Below are positions 8,221 through 16,385 of a stretch of 64,000 bases of DNA, piece by piece (position 1 is the stretch's first letter; each line of letters begins with the position of its first letter). The notes beneath the pieces are model-generated. The model was not told where the DNA came from. It did not search any database and was given only the letters and a program-made list of their open reading frames with translations. Origin of the DNA: Amycolatopsis sp. NBRC 101858 (GTDB taxonomy: Bacteria > Actinomycetota > Actinomycetes > Mycobacteriales > Pseudonocardiaceae). A program made the position numbers and the translations under genes. Location of the stretch: positions 1,984,001-2,048,000 of the forward strand of contig NZ_BSTD01000002.1 in the NCBI RefSeq assembly GCF_030269325.1. The letters are read 5' to 3'.

Positions 8221-8611
8221 TCGCCGCCGGGTCGGGTCCGGTTGTGGAACCCGCCGCCGGTTTGGCCGGTTCCTCCTCCGCTCCGTCCTCAGTGGACGCC
8301 TCGTCCCCGCGTACCCACTTCAGCTTCACCTCGAACTGCCCCTGCAGCCCCGTCCGTGCGATCACCGCGCCCGCCTGGGCGTCCAGCTTCACGCCGAACT
8401 TGAGCTCCACCTCGTCCGGGCCCAAGCCGCGGAACTGGGCCAGCGCCGCTCCCGCTGCCGCGCGGACCTCGCCCAGGGCGTGCTCGAACGTCGTCGTCGC
8501 CTTGCGGAGTACTCCCGACGGCGCCGAAGCGCGCTCCAGGCCCGGCTCCACCTCCACCTCGACCAGCACCGATCCGCCGTCGGCCAGCGGGAAACGCACG
8601 AATTCCGGCAA
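8186..8611 (-). CDS. Trypco1-domain protein (CU044_2847 family)
   Basis: A 141-residue cytosolic protein. Residues 3-100 match the trypsin-co-occurring domain 1: FVRFPLADGGSVLVEVEVEP, then TFEHALGEVRAAAGAALAQF, GPDEVELKFGVKLDAQAGAV and GQFEVKLKW. The tail is acidic and Pro/Ala-rich. The TTG at 8611 is supported by GGGAGG 5 nt upstream. The family is known as a neighbour of trypsin-like proteases in predicted actinobacterial conflict and signalling modules; its biochemical role is unknown. Here it is the last gene of the six-gene operon, 24 bp after the solute-binding lipoprotein gene. The protease partner would be the product of the first gene (16240). Confidence 0.85.
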   Translation of the reverse strand: MPEFVRFPLADGGSVLVEVEVEPGLERASAPSGVLRKATTTFEHALGEVRAAAGAALAQFRGLGPDEVELKFGVKLDAQAGAVIARTGLQGQFEVKLKWVRGDEASTEDGAEEEPAKPAAGSTTGPDPAASGADPVSLNVP

Positions 8612-8635
8612 GGAGTCCTCCCGAAGCAGAAACGA

Positions 8636-9925
8636 TCAACAAGACAAATCCAGCCACTGCTCCCGGCCGATGCCGCGGCGCACCCGATCCAGCTGGTCGA
8701 GCAGGCCTGCCAGCCGGTCCGGGTGGGCCAGGTACTCCAGCACCGCCTGGTAGAACGCGCTGCTCATCGCCGACGGCATCAGGTCCGACGCGTCGAAGCA
8801 CAGGTCGTTCCCCCGGGCGAGGGTCGTCGCGATCCGCTTGGTGACGTCGCTGCGGTAGACGTCCTGGTCCACCAGCCGCTGGTGCACCGAGAAGGTCGTG
8901 CCGCCCGACGGCCAGATCCGCTGGCCCGCCTCACCGGCCAGGTACACCATGAGCTTGCGCGCGGCCGGCGTGTCGCGGAACATCGCCGCGAAGTCGGCCG
9001 AGACCTCGGCCGGGCCGCCCGCACCCGCGCCAGGGAACGGGAAGAACCGGAAGTCGCGGTCGGGCACCGGCGGCCCCGGGAGCGCGGTGTACCCGCCGAT
9101 CGCGAACGAACCCAGGTGCTCCCACACGCACCCCGGCGGTTCGGCGAACATCGCCTTGCCGGCGTCGGCGAACGACGTCAGCAACGCCGCCGTGCTGCCG
9201 CCGCGGACCGCGCCCGGCGCCAGCACCAGCTCGCCCCAGCTCTCCCACGCGGCGCGCATCGCCGGGTCGGTCCACGGCAGCTCGCCCGCCGCCCAAGCGC
9301 TGTAGACCCGCGGGCCGGCGCTGTGCAGCAGGATGTCCTCGATCCAGTCCGTGCCCGGGAACCCGGAGTTCGGCGGCGCGCCCATGCCGAGGCACCAAGG
9401 GCGCCGCCCGCTCGCGGCGAGCTGCCGCGACGTCGTCAGGAGCTGGTCCCACGTCGCCGGTTCCGGCCCGGTGAACGTCTTCGGCGAGTACCAGACGATG
9501 CTCTTCAGGTCGGCCTTGACGGCGACCGCGTACATCGCGCCGCGCCCGAGTTGCTGCAGCTTGAGCCACTGGGGACTGTACGTCTGGGCCGCCTCCGCGC
9601 CGAGGACGGCGTCCAGCGGCTTCAGGTCGCCCGAGCCCGCGTACCCGGCGAGCTCGGCCGGGTTGGACAGCACCGCCACGTCCGGCGGGGTGCCCTGCTG
9701 CAGGTCGCCGCGCAACACCTGGTTCTGCGCGCGGGTGCCCTGGTAGCGCGTCGGGATGCCGGTCTCCCGGGTGAACCCGTCGAGCACGCGCTGGAACGCG
9801 GCCTGCTCGTCGCCGGTCCACGAGCCGAGCACGGTGACGACGTCCGCGCCGGACCCGGTCGAGCAGCCGGGCACCCCGGCCGCCAGCACAGCGGCCAGCA
9901 CGACGGCGGCGATGCGCCTGCTCAT
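8636..9925 (-). CDS. ABC-type solute-binding lipoprotein (family 1), GlnH-position sensor
   Basis: A 429-residue extracytoplasmic lipoprotein. The signal peptide ends in the lipobox GVPGC (Cys about 21). The mature part has the family-1 substrate-binding pattern: VTVLGSWTGDEQAAFQRVLD, PPDVAVLSNPAEL, KSIVWYSPKTF, ATWDQLLTTSRQL and a C-terminal VLEYLAHP. No permease or ATPase gene is nearby. Its ATG overlaps the stop of the membrane-protein gene by 4 bp (ATGA), so it is probably a ligand sensor, as GlnH is beside PknG in mycobacteria, although GlnH belongs to the amino-acid binding family while this looks carbohydrate-type. The ligand is unknown. Confidence 0.87.
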   Translation of the reverse strand: MSRRIAAVVLAAVLAAGVPGCSTGSGADVVTVLGSWTGDEQAAFQRVLDGFTRETGIPTRYQGTRAQNQVLRGDLQQGTPPDVAVLSNPAELAGYAGSGDLKPLDAVLGAEAAQTYSPQWLKLQQLGRGAMYAVAVKADLKSIVWYSPKTFTGPEPATWDQLLTTSRQLAASGRRPWCLGMGAPPNSGFPGTDWIEDILLHSAGPRVYSAWAAGELPWTDPAMRAAWESWGELVLAPGAVRGGSTAALLTSFADAGKAMFAEPPGCVWEHLGSFAIGGYTALPGPPVPDRDFRFFPFPGAGAGGPAEVSADFAAMFRDTPAARKLMVYLAGEAGQRIWPSGGTTFSVHQRLVDQDVYRSDVTKRIATTLARGNDLCFDASDLMPSAMSSAFYQAVLEYLAHPDRLAGLLDQLDRVRRGIGREQWLDLSC

Positions 9926-11031
9926 TTCGCCCCCCGGAACCGGTATTCGTCGAGCCGGGGTTGCAGGCCGCCCACGACCAGCACCCCGATTCCCGCGGCC
10001 AGCACGGGAATCCCGTAGCCGAGCAGGCCGTTCCAGCCCGGTTCCGTGAGCCCCGGGCCCAGCAGCGCCGACTCGTCGACGTCGGCCGGGGCCGCGGGCG
10101 GAACGGCCGGCGGCGAGGCCGTCGCCGCGGCGAACGCGGTCACCGTGTCACCGCAGGCGTCCGCTCCCCTGGTCCGGCACGAGGTGACCAGCACCTTGGC
10201 GAGCGTCCACTGGGCCTCTCCCGCGGTGGCCGTCGTCGCGGCGGAGCGCGCGTCCACCGTCCGCTCCAGCGCGGCACCGCTGTCCCGGGCCTCGGACTGG
10301 ACCCCGAGCAGCAGCGCCGTTCCCGCGCCGAGCAGCACCAGCGCCCCCGTCGCGGCGAACAGCGCCGAGTTCACCGCCCGCCGGAAGCGCCGGGCGAGGA
10401 ACCGCTGCGTCCACACCAGCAGGGCGAGCAGGAGCAGCAGCGGCAGCGCCCACAGCAGCGTGATCGCGGGGTCCAGCCAGTCGGTGCCGAGCTGCGCGTC
10501 CAGGGCGGCGCGCTGGGCGGCGGCCAGGCTGTCGAGGCGCGCGAGGATGCCGTTCTCCTTCGCGGTCAGCAAATCCGACGCGGACTGCAGGTTGCTCGCG
10601 GCGAGCGGGCCGCCGTCGTCCTGGCGGAAGTGGGCGTCGGCCTGCCCGATGAAGCTGTTGTACGCGGGCAGCAGCCCTTCGATCAGCTGCAGCGTCTGGC
10701 TGCCCTGTTCGCCGGCCGCGTTGTGCTCCGCGACCTGGGCGAGCTGCTGGCCGGCCCGCGCGATCTCGTCCTCGTACTGCTCGCTGGGGCCGGTCAGGCG
10801 TACCTGGTCGCGCTCGAAGGCGGTCACCGCGGCACCGTGGGCGGCCACGAGCGCTTCCTTGACCAGCGACACCTCGAGCACGGCCGGCGCGGTTCGCTCG
10901 CGCACCTCGGCGATGCTCGCCCGCACCCCGAGGAAGGTCGCCAGCGCGGTCACCAGCACCAGCGCGCTGCCGGCCACCAGCCCGAGCCGCAGCCACCACA
11001 GGGTCTTGCGCGTGGTGCTCGTCGCGCTCAC
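9922..11031 (-). CDS. GlnX-like four-helix membrane sensor/relay protein
   Basis: 369 residues starting at GTG 11031, which overlaps the VWA gene's stop (GTGA). Four membrane helices are seen at about 14-36, 189-207, 222-244 and 337-355. Between helices 1 and 2 is an extracytoplasmic helical segment (40-185) resembling a four-helix-bundle chemoreceptor sensor. A second outside segment (245-335) has two Cys (285, 293). The cytoplasmic tail is short and basic. Architecture and gene order (kinase, this protein, binding lipoprotein) match GlnX (Rv0412c/cg3047-type), which links GlnH to PknG. This is homology by architecture; sequence identity cannot be measured here. Confidence 0.78.
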   Translation of the reverse strand: MSATSTTRKTLWWLRLGLVAGSALVLVTALATFLGVRASIAEVRERTAPAVLEVSLVKEALVAAHGAAVTAFERDQVRLTGPSEQYEDEIARAGQQLAQVAEHNAAGEQGSQTLQLIEGLLPAYNSFIGQADAHFRQDDGGPLAASNLQSASDLLTAKENGILARLDSLAAAQRAALDAQLGTDWLDPAITLLWALPLLLLLALLVWTQRFLARRFRRAVNSALFAATGALVLLGAGTALLLGVQSEARDSGAALERTVDARSAATTATAGEAQWTLAKVLVTSCRTRGADACGDTVTAFAAATASPPAVPPAAPADVDESALLGPGLTEPGWNGLLGYGIPVLAAGIGVLVVGGLQPRLDEYRFRGAK

Positions 11032-12437
11032 GACGGATCCTCGAACGGCTCGCCGCACCGCCCGCAGCGCTTCGCCGCGGGCCGTGCCTTGTGTCCACAG
11101 TGGACGCACTCGCGCGGCGCCCCACCGCCCTCGGACCGGGCCACCGGGGTGACGGGTTCGGCGGTGTAGGTCGAGATGGTCGACCCGAGCACGAGCGAGA
11201 ACCCGTCGCGCGGGCGGACCCCCTCCTTGATCGCGACGGCGCCGTCGCGGACGTCGATCAGGCGGCCCAGGCGCTTGAGGATCTCCGCGTTGCCGAGGTC
11301 GGTGGCCAGCCGGTACGCGGTGCCCCATTCGCGCGCCGCCTCCGCCCGGTCTTCGCGCTCGAACGCGTCCCAGCCCGCGCGGACCGCGCGACCCAGCTCG
11401 GCCTGCCCGGTGATGCGGGCGACGTTCTCGTCCGGCACGCTCGAGAGCGCCAGGTCGTCGGTCAGGTAGGCGACGACCGGAAGCTGGTCGCTCACCACGG
11501 TTTCCGCGCCCTCGAGCAGCGTGACCGTGCCCAGCAGCCGGTCTTCGTGACGGGTCAGCTCCGCCGCCTCGACGTCGAGGCAGAGGTGGTACTCGCGCTG
11601 CTCGTCACCCCACGCGCCGGTGGGCAACTCGAGCACGCGGCCGGCGGACCGGCACTGCGCGGTGAGGTCCACTTCGGTCGGGAAGACCTGCTTGACGAAC
11701 CTCAGCCTGCTGTAGGGCAGCGTGGTCAGCCGCAGCCGCAGGTCCGGCACCGTCCGGCCCATCGCCTGCTCGACCAGCCGCCGGAAGTCCCCGGCCAGCT
11801 CGGCGTCCTCCAGCACCGCGTCGGCGCTGCCGCGCAGCACGGACGCGATGCGCTGCAGGTCCCGCGGCTCCCAGTCGTCGCCGATTCCCCTGGCGTCGCA
11901 GGCGAATTCGCCCCGGCAGCGATCCAGTGCGGCGTCGAGTGCGCCCATGCGGTCGGACTCGTTCTTGCCGTCGGTGAGCAGCACGGCGTGCCGGATCGCC
12001 GGGTTGGTGCGCTCGAAGAGCTCCCGGGCCAGGTCCAGCCACCGGCTCATCGCGGTGCCCCCGCCGGCGATGAGGCCGGAGACCGCCGTCTTCGCCTCCT
12101 GCCGGGTCCGCGGGCCGGCGACGGCCAGCTCCGGCGTCGCCGGGTAGACCAGCTCGGCGTGCGCGGTGCACTCGACCACCCCGAACAGCACGCCGTCGCG
12201 CAGGGAGTCGACGGCGACCCGGCAGGCGTGCCGCGCCGCCTCGATCTTCGTCGGCGGCCAGTCCATCGAGCTGGAACAGTCCACCAGCAGCAGTTCCGCG
12301 GCCTGCGGCGGGCCGTCCGCCGCGGTCGCCCCGGCGTCGCCCACCCGCACGGTGAGGACGGCGTCCATCCGCTCGTCCGAGGGAGCCAGGTACTTGTTCT
12401 GGCTCAGCTGCAGGGTGAACGACGGGGTCTCGGGCAT
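11028..12437 (-). CDS. VWA-domain protein with C-terminal zinc ribbon
   Basis: 469 residues from ATG 12437. A von Willebrand A domain at about 45-215 carries a complete metal site: DCSSSM (DxSxS), the Thr of GGGTAMSRW and the Asp of LLTDGKN. A beta-rich region follows (PDLRLRLTTLPYSRLRFVKQ, HLCLDVEAAEL), then a helical segment (AREWGTAYRLATDLGNAEIL). The protein ends in a double CxxC ribbon, CVHCGHKARPAAKRCGRCG. It starts 4 bp after the PknG stop. VWA proteins act as metal-dependent scaffolds. The zinc ribbon echoes the rubredoxin-like module of the neighbouring kinase, so it may be a docking partner or substrate (inference). Confidence 0.87.
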   Translation of the reverse strand: MPETPSFTLQLSQNKYLAPSDERMDAVLTVRVGDAGATAADGPPQAAELLLVDCSSSMDWPPTKIEAARHACRVAVDSLRDGVLFGVVECTAHAELVYPATPELAVAGPRTRQEAKTAVSGLIAGGGTAMSRWLDLARELFERTNPAIRHAVLLTDGKNESDRMGALDAALDRCRGEFACDARGIGDDWEPRDLQRIASVLRGSADAVLEDAELAGDFRRLVEQAMGRTVPDLRLRLTTLPYSRLRFVKQVFPTEVDLTAQCRSAGRVLELPTGAWGDEQREYHLCLDVEAAELTRHEDRLLGTVTLLEGAETVVSDQLPVVAYLTDDLALSSVPDENVARITGQAELGRAVRAGWDAFEREDRAEAAREWGTAYRLATDLGNAEILKRLGRLIDVRDGAVAIKEGVRPRDGFSLVLGSTISTYTAEPVTPVARSEGGGAPRECVHCGHKARPAAKRCGRCGEPFEDPS

Positions 12438-12441
12438 CCGA

Positions 12442-14637
12442 TCACCTTCTCGTCTTCGGGCGGACGGAGTTGGCGAGGTCGACGAGCACGCCGTGCTCGT
12501 TCCGGTCCCGGGCCCGCTCGGCGAGCCGGCGCAGGGACTGCTCCAGCAGCGTGCGCAGCCCGCCGTCGGTGACGCGCTCGCCGAGCAGGGCACCGCCGTT
12601 CCAGCCCGGCTCGGCGCCCTCGCCGAGGGCGTCCAGCGCCGCCTCGCGGACGAGCGTCTCCAGGCGGTCCTGGGACTCGCCGTCGAGGTAGAGCTCGGGC
12701 AGCCGCCGCGCCGCGTCGGCGAGGTCGTCCCGGCTTGGCGGCCCGGACGGCAGGCGGGCCACCCGGATCCGCACGGCGGCGATCCGCGCGGCGTCGTAGT
12801 GGCGGGAGATGGGCGGGACGGCGTCGAGCAGGGCGACCGCGGCGTCGCGGCCCCGATCCCGCAGGTGGCTCCTGGCCAGGCCGAAGGCGGCGCTGACCTG
12901 GCCGTGGTCGCGGTGCCACACCGAGCGGTAGCAGCGCTCGGCCACCCGGGTGTCCGCGCGCAGTTCGGCGCAGAAGCCGAGCGCGAGCTTCGGTGCGAGC
13001 TCGCCCGGCCACGCGCGGTGCACCCGGTCGAACGCCGCCGCGGCCGGCTCGGCGTCGCCGCGGACGAGCGCCAGCAGGCCGTGGTGCCAGGCCGCCCGCC
13101 AGTCGCGTGCGGCCTCGGCGCCGAGCAGCTCTTCGGCCGCCGACAAGGCCGCGGCCGCGCGGTCGGAGTCGCCCACCGCGATGTGTGCCCGGGTCCGGGC
13201 GAACTCGATCTCGACGGACCGTTCGCCGAACAGGGCGAGCTTGTCCAGCCAGCGGTGCGGCCCGGGCGCCCCCGCGGCGGCGATGAACTCCGCCGCCGGG
13301 TCGTCCGGCGCGACCCGCGGGATCGGCAGCCGGCCGGCCCCGTCGGCGGCGCCCGGCAACCCGGGGTCCAGGCCTTCGCGGCCGGGTGCGGCGGTGACCC
13401 AGCGGTCGAGGCCGGGCACCGCGCCGAGGCCGTCGTCGAGCAGTTCCGCGGTGTCCTCGAACAACGCCGACGGCACCGGGCGCGGCCGTTCGTCGCGCAG
13501 CGAAAGGATTTCCCGGCGCACCCCGTCGAGCTGCTCGGCCATCTCGGACGCGGTGGCGAACCGCCGTTCGAACGGCGCGACCGCGCGCTCGAGGACCCGG
13601 CGCAGGGAGTCGAGGCCGCCGGCGACGCGGTCCGGGTCGGCGTCCTCGCTCGCGCCGTCCAGCAGCACCTGCAGCGTCCGGCCCACGGTGTGCAGGTCGG
13701 ACCGGACGGTCAGGCCGTGCCGGGTGAGCTCGTGCGCCGGCGCCTGGAACCCCTCGGTCCCGACGCTCGGGGTGGCCGGGTCGTCGATCGCGCGGGCCGC
13801 GCCGAGGTCGATGACCTTGACGCGCTTGTCGCCGTGGATCACGTTCTCCGGCTTCATGTCGCAGTACAGCAGGCCTTCGCCGTGCAGGTAGTCGAGCGCG
13901 CCGAGGATGGCCCGGCCGTAGACGATGACGTGCTCCACGCGCGGCGGCGGGCCCTTGACGAGGAGGTCGCGCAACGACCGGCCGCCGACGTACTCCATCA
14001 CCAGGTAGGTGTCCGGCTCGCCGCCGGAAGGCGGGATGTGCTCGACGAAGTCGCTGATCCGCACGATGTTCGGGTGGTCGAGCCGGATGAGCACGTCCCG
14101 CTCGACCCGCGCGAGCGCGCGCAGCATCGCGCTCTCGCTGTTGATCACGCCCTTGAGCACGACGTGCTGGCCGGCGAGCGCGGTGTCCGCGGCCAGGTAC
14201 ACCCAGCCGAGCCCGCCGCGGGCGAAGCAGCCGAGGACCTCGTAGCGGTCGCCGACGCGCTCCTCGCGCGAAAGCTTGGGCAGGAAGGAGAACGGCTCTC
14301 CGCAGTTCTCGCCCTCGCAGAACCCCTCGGCGAACCCGGGTTCGCCGGCGTACGCGCGGCCCACGGGTTCCCCGCAGCGGCCGCAGAACCGGTGCTGCTC
14401 GGGGTAGTCCGGGTCGGCGAGGACGAGCTTCCCGGGATCCGGCACCTCGACCGCGGGCAGCGACTGGAAGTCGGCCTCACCACCCCAGAGCTCGACACTC
14501 CGCCGGGTGCTCTCCGGCGCGGGCGTGCTCACCGCGACGGCCGGAGCCTCGACCGGCACCCGGCGGTGGCCGCACACTTCGCAGAACCCCGTCGGCCCGA
14601 CAGGCTGCCCGTGACACCACACCGGTTCGGCGGTCAT
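12442..14637 (-). CDS. pknG: PknG-type Ser/Thr protein kinase with rubredoxin-like and TPR domains
   Basis: 731 residues. A Cys-rich N-terminus carries CEVCG at 19-23, then C85xxC88 and C107xxxxC112, matching the rubredoxin-like module and the following FSFLPKL of mycobacterial PknG. In the kinase domain, GGLGWVY is the glycine loop, K162 of VVLKG binds ATP, YCDMKPEN (257-264) replaces HRD, DLG is at 277-279 and GTEGFQAP is the activation loop. The C-terminus is TPR-like, with WPGELAPKLALGFCAEL and FGLARSH as in PknG. ATG 14637 is chosen for its GGGGGA ribosome site. Family role: phosphorylation of FHA regulators controlling glutamate/2-oxoglutarate metabolism. This copy differs by a C-x4-C pair and its protease/VWA neighbours, so it may be a paralog. 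Confidence 0.92.
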   Translation of the reverse strand: MTAEPVWCHGQPVGPTGFCEVCGHRRVPVEAPAVAVSTPAPESTRRSVELWGGEADFQSLPAVEVPDPGKLVLADPDYPEQHRFCGRCGEPVGRAYAGEPGFAEGFCEGENCGEPFSFLPKLSREERVGDRYEVLGCFARGGLGWVYLAADTALAGQHVVLKGVINSESAMLRALARVERDVLIRLDHPNIVRISDFVEHIPPSGGEPDTYLVMEYVGGRSLRDLLVKGPPPRVEHVIVYGRAILGALDYLHGEGLLYCDMKPENVIHGDKRVKVIDLGAARAIDDPATPSVGTEGFQAPAHELTRHGLTVRSDLHTVGRTLQVLLDGASEDADPDRVAGGLDSLRRVLERAVAPFERRFATASEMAEQLDGVRREILSLRDERPRPVPSALFEDTAELLDDGLGAVPGLDRWVTAAPGREGLDPGLPGAADGAGRLPIPRVAPDDPAAEFIAAAGAPGPHRWLDKLALFGERSVEIEFARTRAHIAVGDSDRAAAALSAAEELLGAEAARDWRAAWHHGLLALVRGDAEPAAAAFDRVHRAWPGELAPKLALGFCAELRADTRVAERCYRSVWHRDHGQVSAAFGLARSHLRDRGRDAAVALLDAVPPISRHYDAARIAAVRIRVARLPSGPPSRDDLADAARRLPELYLDGESQDRLETLVREAALDALGEGAEPGWNGGALLGERVTDGGLRTLLEQSLRRLAERARDRNEHGVLVDLANSVRPKTRR

Positions 14638-14683
14638 GCGCACTCCCCCCGGGTGTGCCAGGCCTTCGAGACATCCCCAGCCC

Positions 14684-16240
14684 TCATGAGCCCGCCAGCC
14701 GGTGCCGCACCGCGCGCACGTAGTGCTCGACCAGCTCCGCGGCGGCCGCCAGGTCGCCGGGCACCTCCCTGAGCGCCGCCATCGCCGGGCGGTACAGCTC
14801 GGCCAGCTCCTCGTCCTCCATCAAGCCCGCGTCGGTCGCCTTCGCGTTGTAGCCGCGCAGGCGGCCGTGCAGTTCGTCGTGGCGGGCGGCGTGCGCGTCG
14901 AGGTCGGCGTGCAGGCGGATGAGCTCGCGGCGGGCGGCTTCGGCGTCGCGCTCGGTCACCGTCAGTGCCCGCCGGACCCGGCCCGGGTCGATGCGCTCGC
15001 CCGCCGAACGCAGCGCCGCCAGCCGCAGGCGCAGGTCCGCGGCGGGGCCCGGTACCTCGGCCGCGGGGTGCGTGCGCGTGCCGACCTGGACGGCCCGCTC
15101 CCGCGTCCGCTCCTGCTCGTGCTCCACCATCTCGACCAGCAGCGCCAGCCGCTCCAGCCGGCGCGCGTTCCGCTCGCTCTCCCAGCGGCGGGCCAGGTGC
15201 ACGCCGGGCGAGTCCGGCCCGCTGAACTGGACGAGCACGGTGGCCCCCTTGTCCATCAGCGGCTTGACCGCGCCGGTCAGGACGTCCTCCGGCGCGCGGG
15301 CGGCGTCGACCCCGGCCACCGCCACGGCGACGTCCTCCGGGTTGGTCGCGAGCACCGTGGTGACCTCCTCGGTGCTGATGCCGGCGCTGACGTTCTCGGC
15401 CACTTCGTCGGCGGTCTTGCCGGTGGCGTCGACGATCGCGGCGAGCCGGTCGCCCCGGCCCGGCCGCGCGCCACGGCGTTCGCGCCGGACCTGGGTCAGG
15501 AAGTCCCGGACCACCGCCGAGTCGCGGTCGCCGATGACGACGACCAGCGGACCGGACGGCGGCCGCGGCGGCTCGCCCACCCACCGGGCGACCTCGGGGA
15601 CGTGCCGGACGATCGTCTCGACGGGGATCAGGTAGGCGAGCCCGAGCCGCTCGTCGGTGTATTCGGTGACCACCATGCCGAGCACCGCGTCGGTGGCCTT
15701 GTCGATCACCCCGGCGCCGCTGAACCCGCGGCGGACGCGTTCCCCGGGCGGCTTCGAGTTCAGCTGGATCCACTCGCTGCCCGCCCCGGCCGGGCCGGCC
15801 AGCTCGGCGTCGTTGACCCACACGCCGTGCTGGTGCGGCGCCGGGAAACCGTAGGTGTGGACCACCCGGTCGCGGACGGCACCCAGGCGCACGAGCGGCG
15901 CACCCGGCACGCCGGGGAACGCTTCGCTCAGCTCCAGCAGCGCGACGTCCCCGCGGCCGTCGGGCAGCGGCGGCACCCAGCACCCGGGCCGGACGCCGGC
16001 GTAGGCCTCCGGTGTCCCGGGCAGGCCGACGAACCGGACCACGAGCTGCGGGACCGGGCCACCCGGCGCAAGCGCTTCCTCCCCGGCGGCCTGCACGACG
16101 TGCGCGCAGGTCAGGACCGTGGATTCGCCCAGCAGCATGCCGGCACCCAGTGCCCGGCCCGACGAGTCCAGCAAGCACACCCGCCACGGTTCCGAATCCC
16201 CCGCGCGCCCAGCGGAAATGTTTCCGTTGTGCTCCCTCAC
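14684..16240 (-). CDS. Trypsin-like serine protease with helical C-terminal region
   Basis: 518 residues. An S1/DegP-like protease domain (about 18-235) has an intact triad: His47 in LTCAHVV, Asp98 in GRGDVALLEL and Ser174 in GFSGAGVID. No signal peptide or membrane helix is seen, so it should be cytosolic. Residues 240-360 look alpha/beta (PLVVVIGDRDSAVVRDFL, VAVAVAGVDAARAPEDVL), and the rest is helical and charged (ERTRERAVQV, RRELIRLHADLDAHAARHDE). GTG 16240 is the first gene of the operon, 46 bp before pknG. Trypsin-like proteases of this cytosolic type are the usual partners of Trypco domains in predicted conflict modules. Its target is unknown. Confidence 0.85.
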   Translation of the reverse strand: MREHNGNISAGRAGDSEPWRVCLLDSSGRALGAGMLLGESTVLTCAHVVQAAGEEALAPGGPVPQLVVRFVGLPGTPEAYAGVRPGCWVPPLPDGRGDVALLELSEAFPGVPGAPLVRLGAVRDRVVHTYGFPAPHQHGVWVNDAELAGPAGAGSEWIQLNSKPPGERVRRGFSGAGVIDKATDAVLGMVVTEYTDERLGLAYLIPVETIVRHVPEVARWVGEPPRPPSGPLVVVIGDRDSAVVRDFLTQVRRERRGARPGRGDRLAAIVDATGKTADEVAENVSAGISTEEVTTVLATNPEDVAVAVAGVDAARAPEDVLTGAVKPLMDKGATVLVQFSGPDSPGVHLARRWESERNARRLERLALLVEMVEHEQERTRERAVQVGTRTHPAAEVPGPAADLRLRLAALRSAGERIDPGRVRRALTVTERDAEAARRELIRLHADLDAHAARHDELHGRLRGYNAKATDAGLMEDEELAELYRPAMAALREVPGDLAAAAELVEHYVRAVRHRLAGS

Positions 16241-16385
16241 CGTGAGCGACCTTACGGCGGCGCACCGACGGTCCGGGCCGGGTTCGCCCGCTTCCCCCGG
16301 CAGACCACCCGAACGGCCGCAGGGGCGCCGGGCCGCCGTGGGCAACTCACCACCCGGCGGACTGCCCGGTGGGAAACGGCCGTGG

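Noticed and set aside
8636..9925. ABC importer operon
   Set aside because: No permease or ATPase in the operon; the ABC genes at 16.4-18.2 kb belong to an ABC-2 exporter with its own regulator.
12166..14772. 868-codon open frame on the plus strand opposite the kinase and VWA genes
   Set aside because: It is antisense to two clearly homologous genes, its product is Arg/Pro/Gly-rich low-complexity sequence, and long shadow frames are expected at this GC content.
16351..16376. Terminator between the ABC permease gene and the trypsin operon start
   Set aside because: The stem (CCACCCGGC/GCCCGGTGG) has a mismatch, and no poly-T follows; too weak to list as a feature.
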